The notes under the pieces are model-generated. The model was not told where the DNA came from. It searched no databases and saw nothing but the letters and a program-made list of their open reading frames with translations. The translations under genes were made by a program, and so were the position numbers. DNA of 34,205 nucleotides from an uncultured Muribaculaceae bacterium. Lineage in GTDB: Bacteria; Bacteroidota; Bacteroidia; Bacteroidales; Muribaculaceae. Positions 33,999 through 34,205 of the stretch are shown here, piece after piece (within the stretch, counting starts at the first letter, position 1; every line of letters begins with the position of its first letter). Location of the stretch: the NCBI GenBank assembly GCA_910583675.1, contig CAJTYH010000031.1, forward strand, positions 1 through 34,205, given 5' to 3'.

Positions 33999-34205
33999 AA
34001 CCGGTCATTTCCATCCACTAAAATTTACAGGCGTTCAATTTTTCAACTGACTACAAAACTCTCATCTGCTGAATCTTGTTTCAAAAACAAGTCAAACCCG
34101 ACCGTATGCGTGCTTCTCATGCTTAAGAACATATTTTATACATTGTAATATACAATAGTTCGTTAATTTTTTAAGCGTTAAAAAATATGCTGTAAAACAT
34201 ATTTA
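33999..34205. other. Gene-free AT-rich end of window
   Basis: No coding frame is visible in these 207 bp. Two perfect inverted repeats lie near the end: ATTGTA-ATA-TACAAT (34142-34156) and ATTTTTTAA-GCG-TTAAAAAAT (34166-34186). They may belong to the regulatory region of a gene beyond the window or act as an AT-rich terminator for the helicase gene. Confidence 0.45.

Overview
The window looks like chromosomal DNA of a Bacteroidales bacterium, most likely family Muribaculaceae or a close relative. The genes carry Bacteroidetes-restricted families (DUF6089, DUF6242, DUF4293). The gene order DUF6242 - DUF6089 - uppS - bamA - ompH - ompH is, from memory, typical of this order. The clearest promoters follow the Bacteroidetes pattern (TTTG, 19-21 nt, TAnnTTTG), and ribosome-binding sites are weak. 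The family-level guess is inference. I saw no rRNA, tRNA, CRISPR array or intact transposase.

Layout. (1) 1-7200, minus strand: an envelope-biogenesis operon with a lipoprotein (DUF6242), a DUF6089 beta-barrel, undecaprenyl diphosphate synthase, BamA and two Skp/OmpH chaperones, closed by an intrinsic terminator at 22-56. (2) 7212-15674, minus: a very large alpha-2-macroglobulin-like protein without a visible thioester motif, a GHL10-type glycoside hydrolase and bifunctional RibD, tightly packed. (3) 15811-17445, minus: an ECF sigma factor, a one-TM acidic protein in the anti-sigma position and a Spy/CpxP-like periplasmic protein. (4) 17678-21924, plus: a TonB-dependent receptor, an unrecognised lipoprotein and a DMT-family permease. 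(5) 21921-24977, minus: a doubtful 49-codon frame, a DUF4293 membrane protein, a 186-bp palindromic MITE-like element and a TPR protein. (6) 25088-26709, minus: a zinc/manganese-type ABC binding lipoprotein and its ATPase, with no permease beside them. (7) 27211-30884: an Lrp/AsnC regulator and three glycosyltransferases on alternating strands. (8) 31097-33998, plus: a PRiA4-ORF3-like acidic protein and a Pif1-like helicase with a C-terminal helix-turn-helix.

How it fits together. Regions 1-3 are mostly cell-envelope quality control: lipid carrier synthesis, outer-membrane protein assembly, periplasmic chaperones, protease trapping and a sigma-factor circuit. Regions 4 and 6 are uptake. Region 7 is surface polysaccharide modification. 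The most distinctive points are the palindromic element at 22548-22733, whose right end supplies the last base of a neighbouring stop codon; the sigma/anti-sigma/Spy-like/A2M neighbourhood; the permease-less metal ABC pair with a Glu where the first His ligand is expected; and the unassigned receptor-lipoprotein pair. I did not find a clearly new defence or mobile system.
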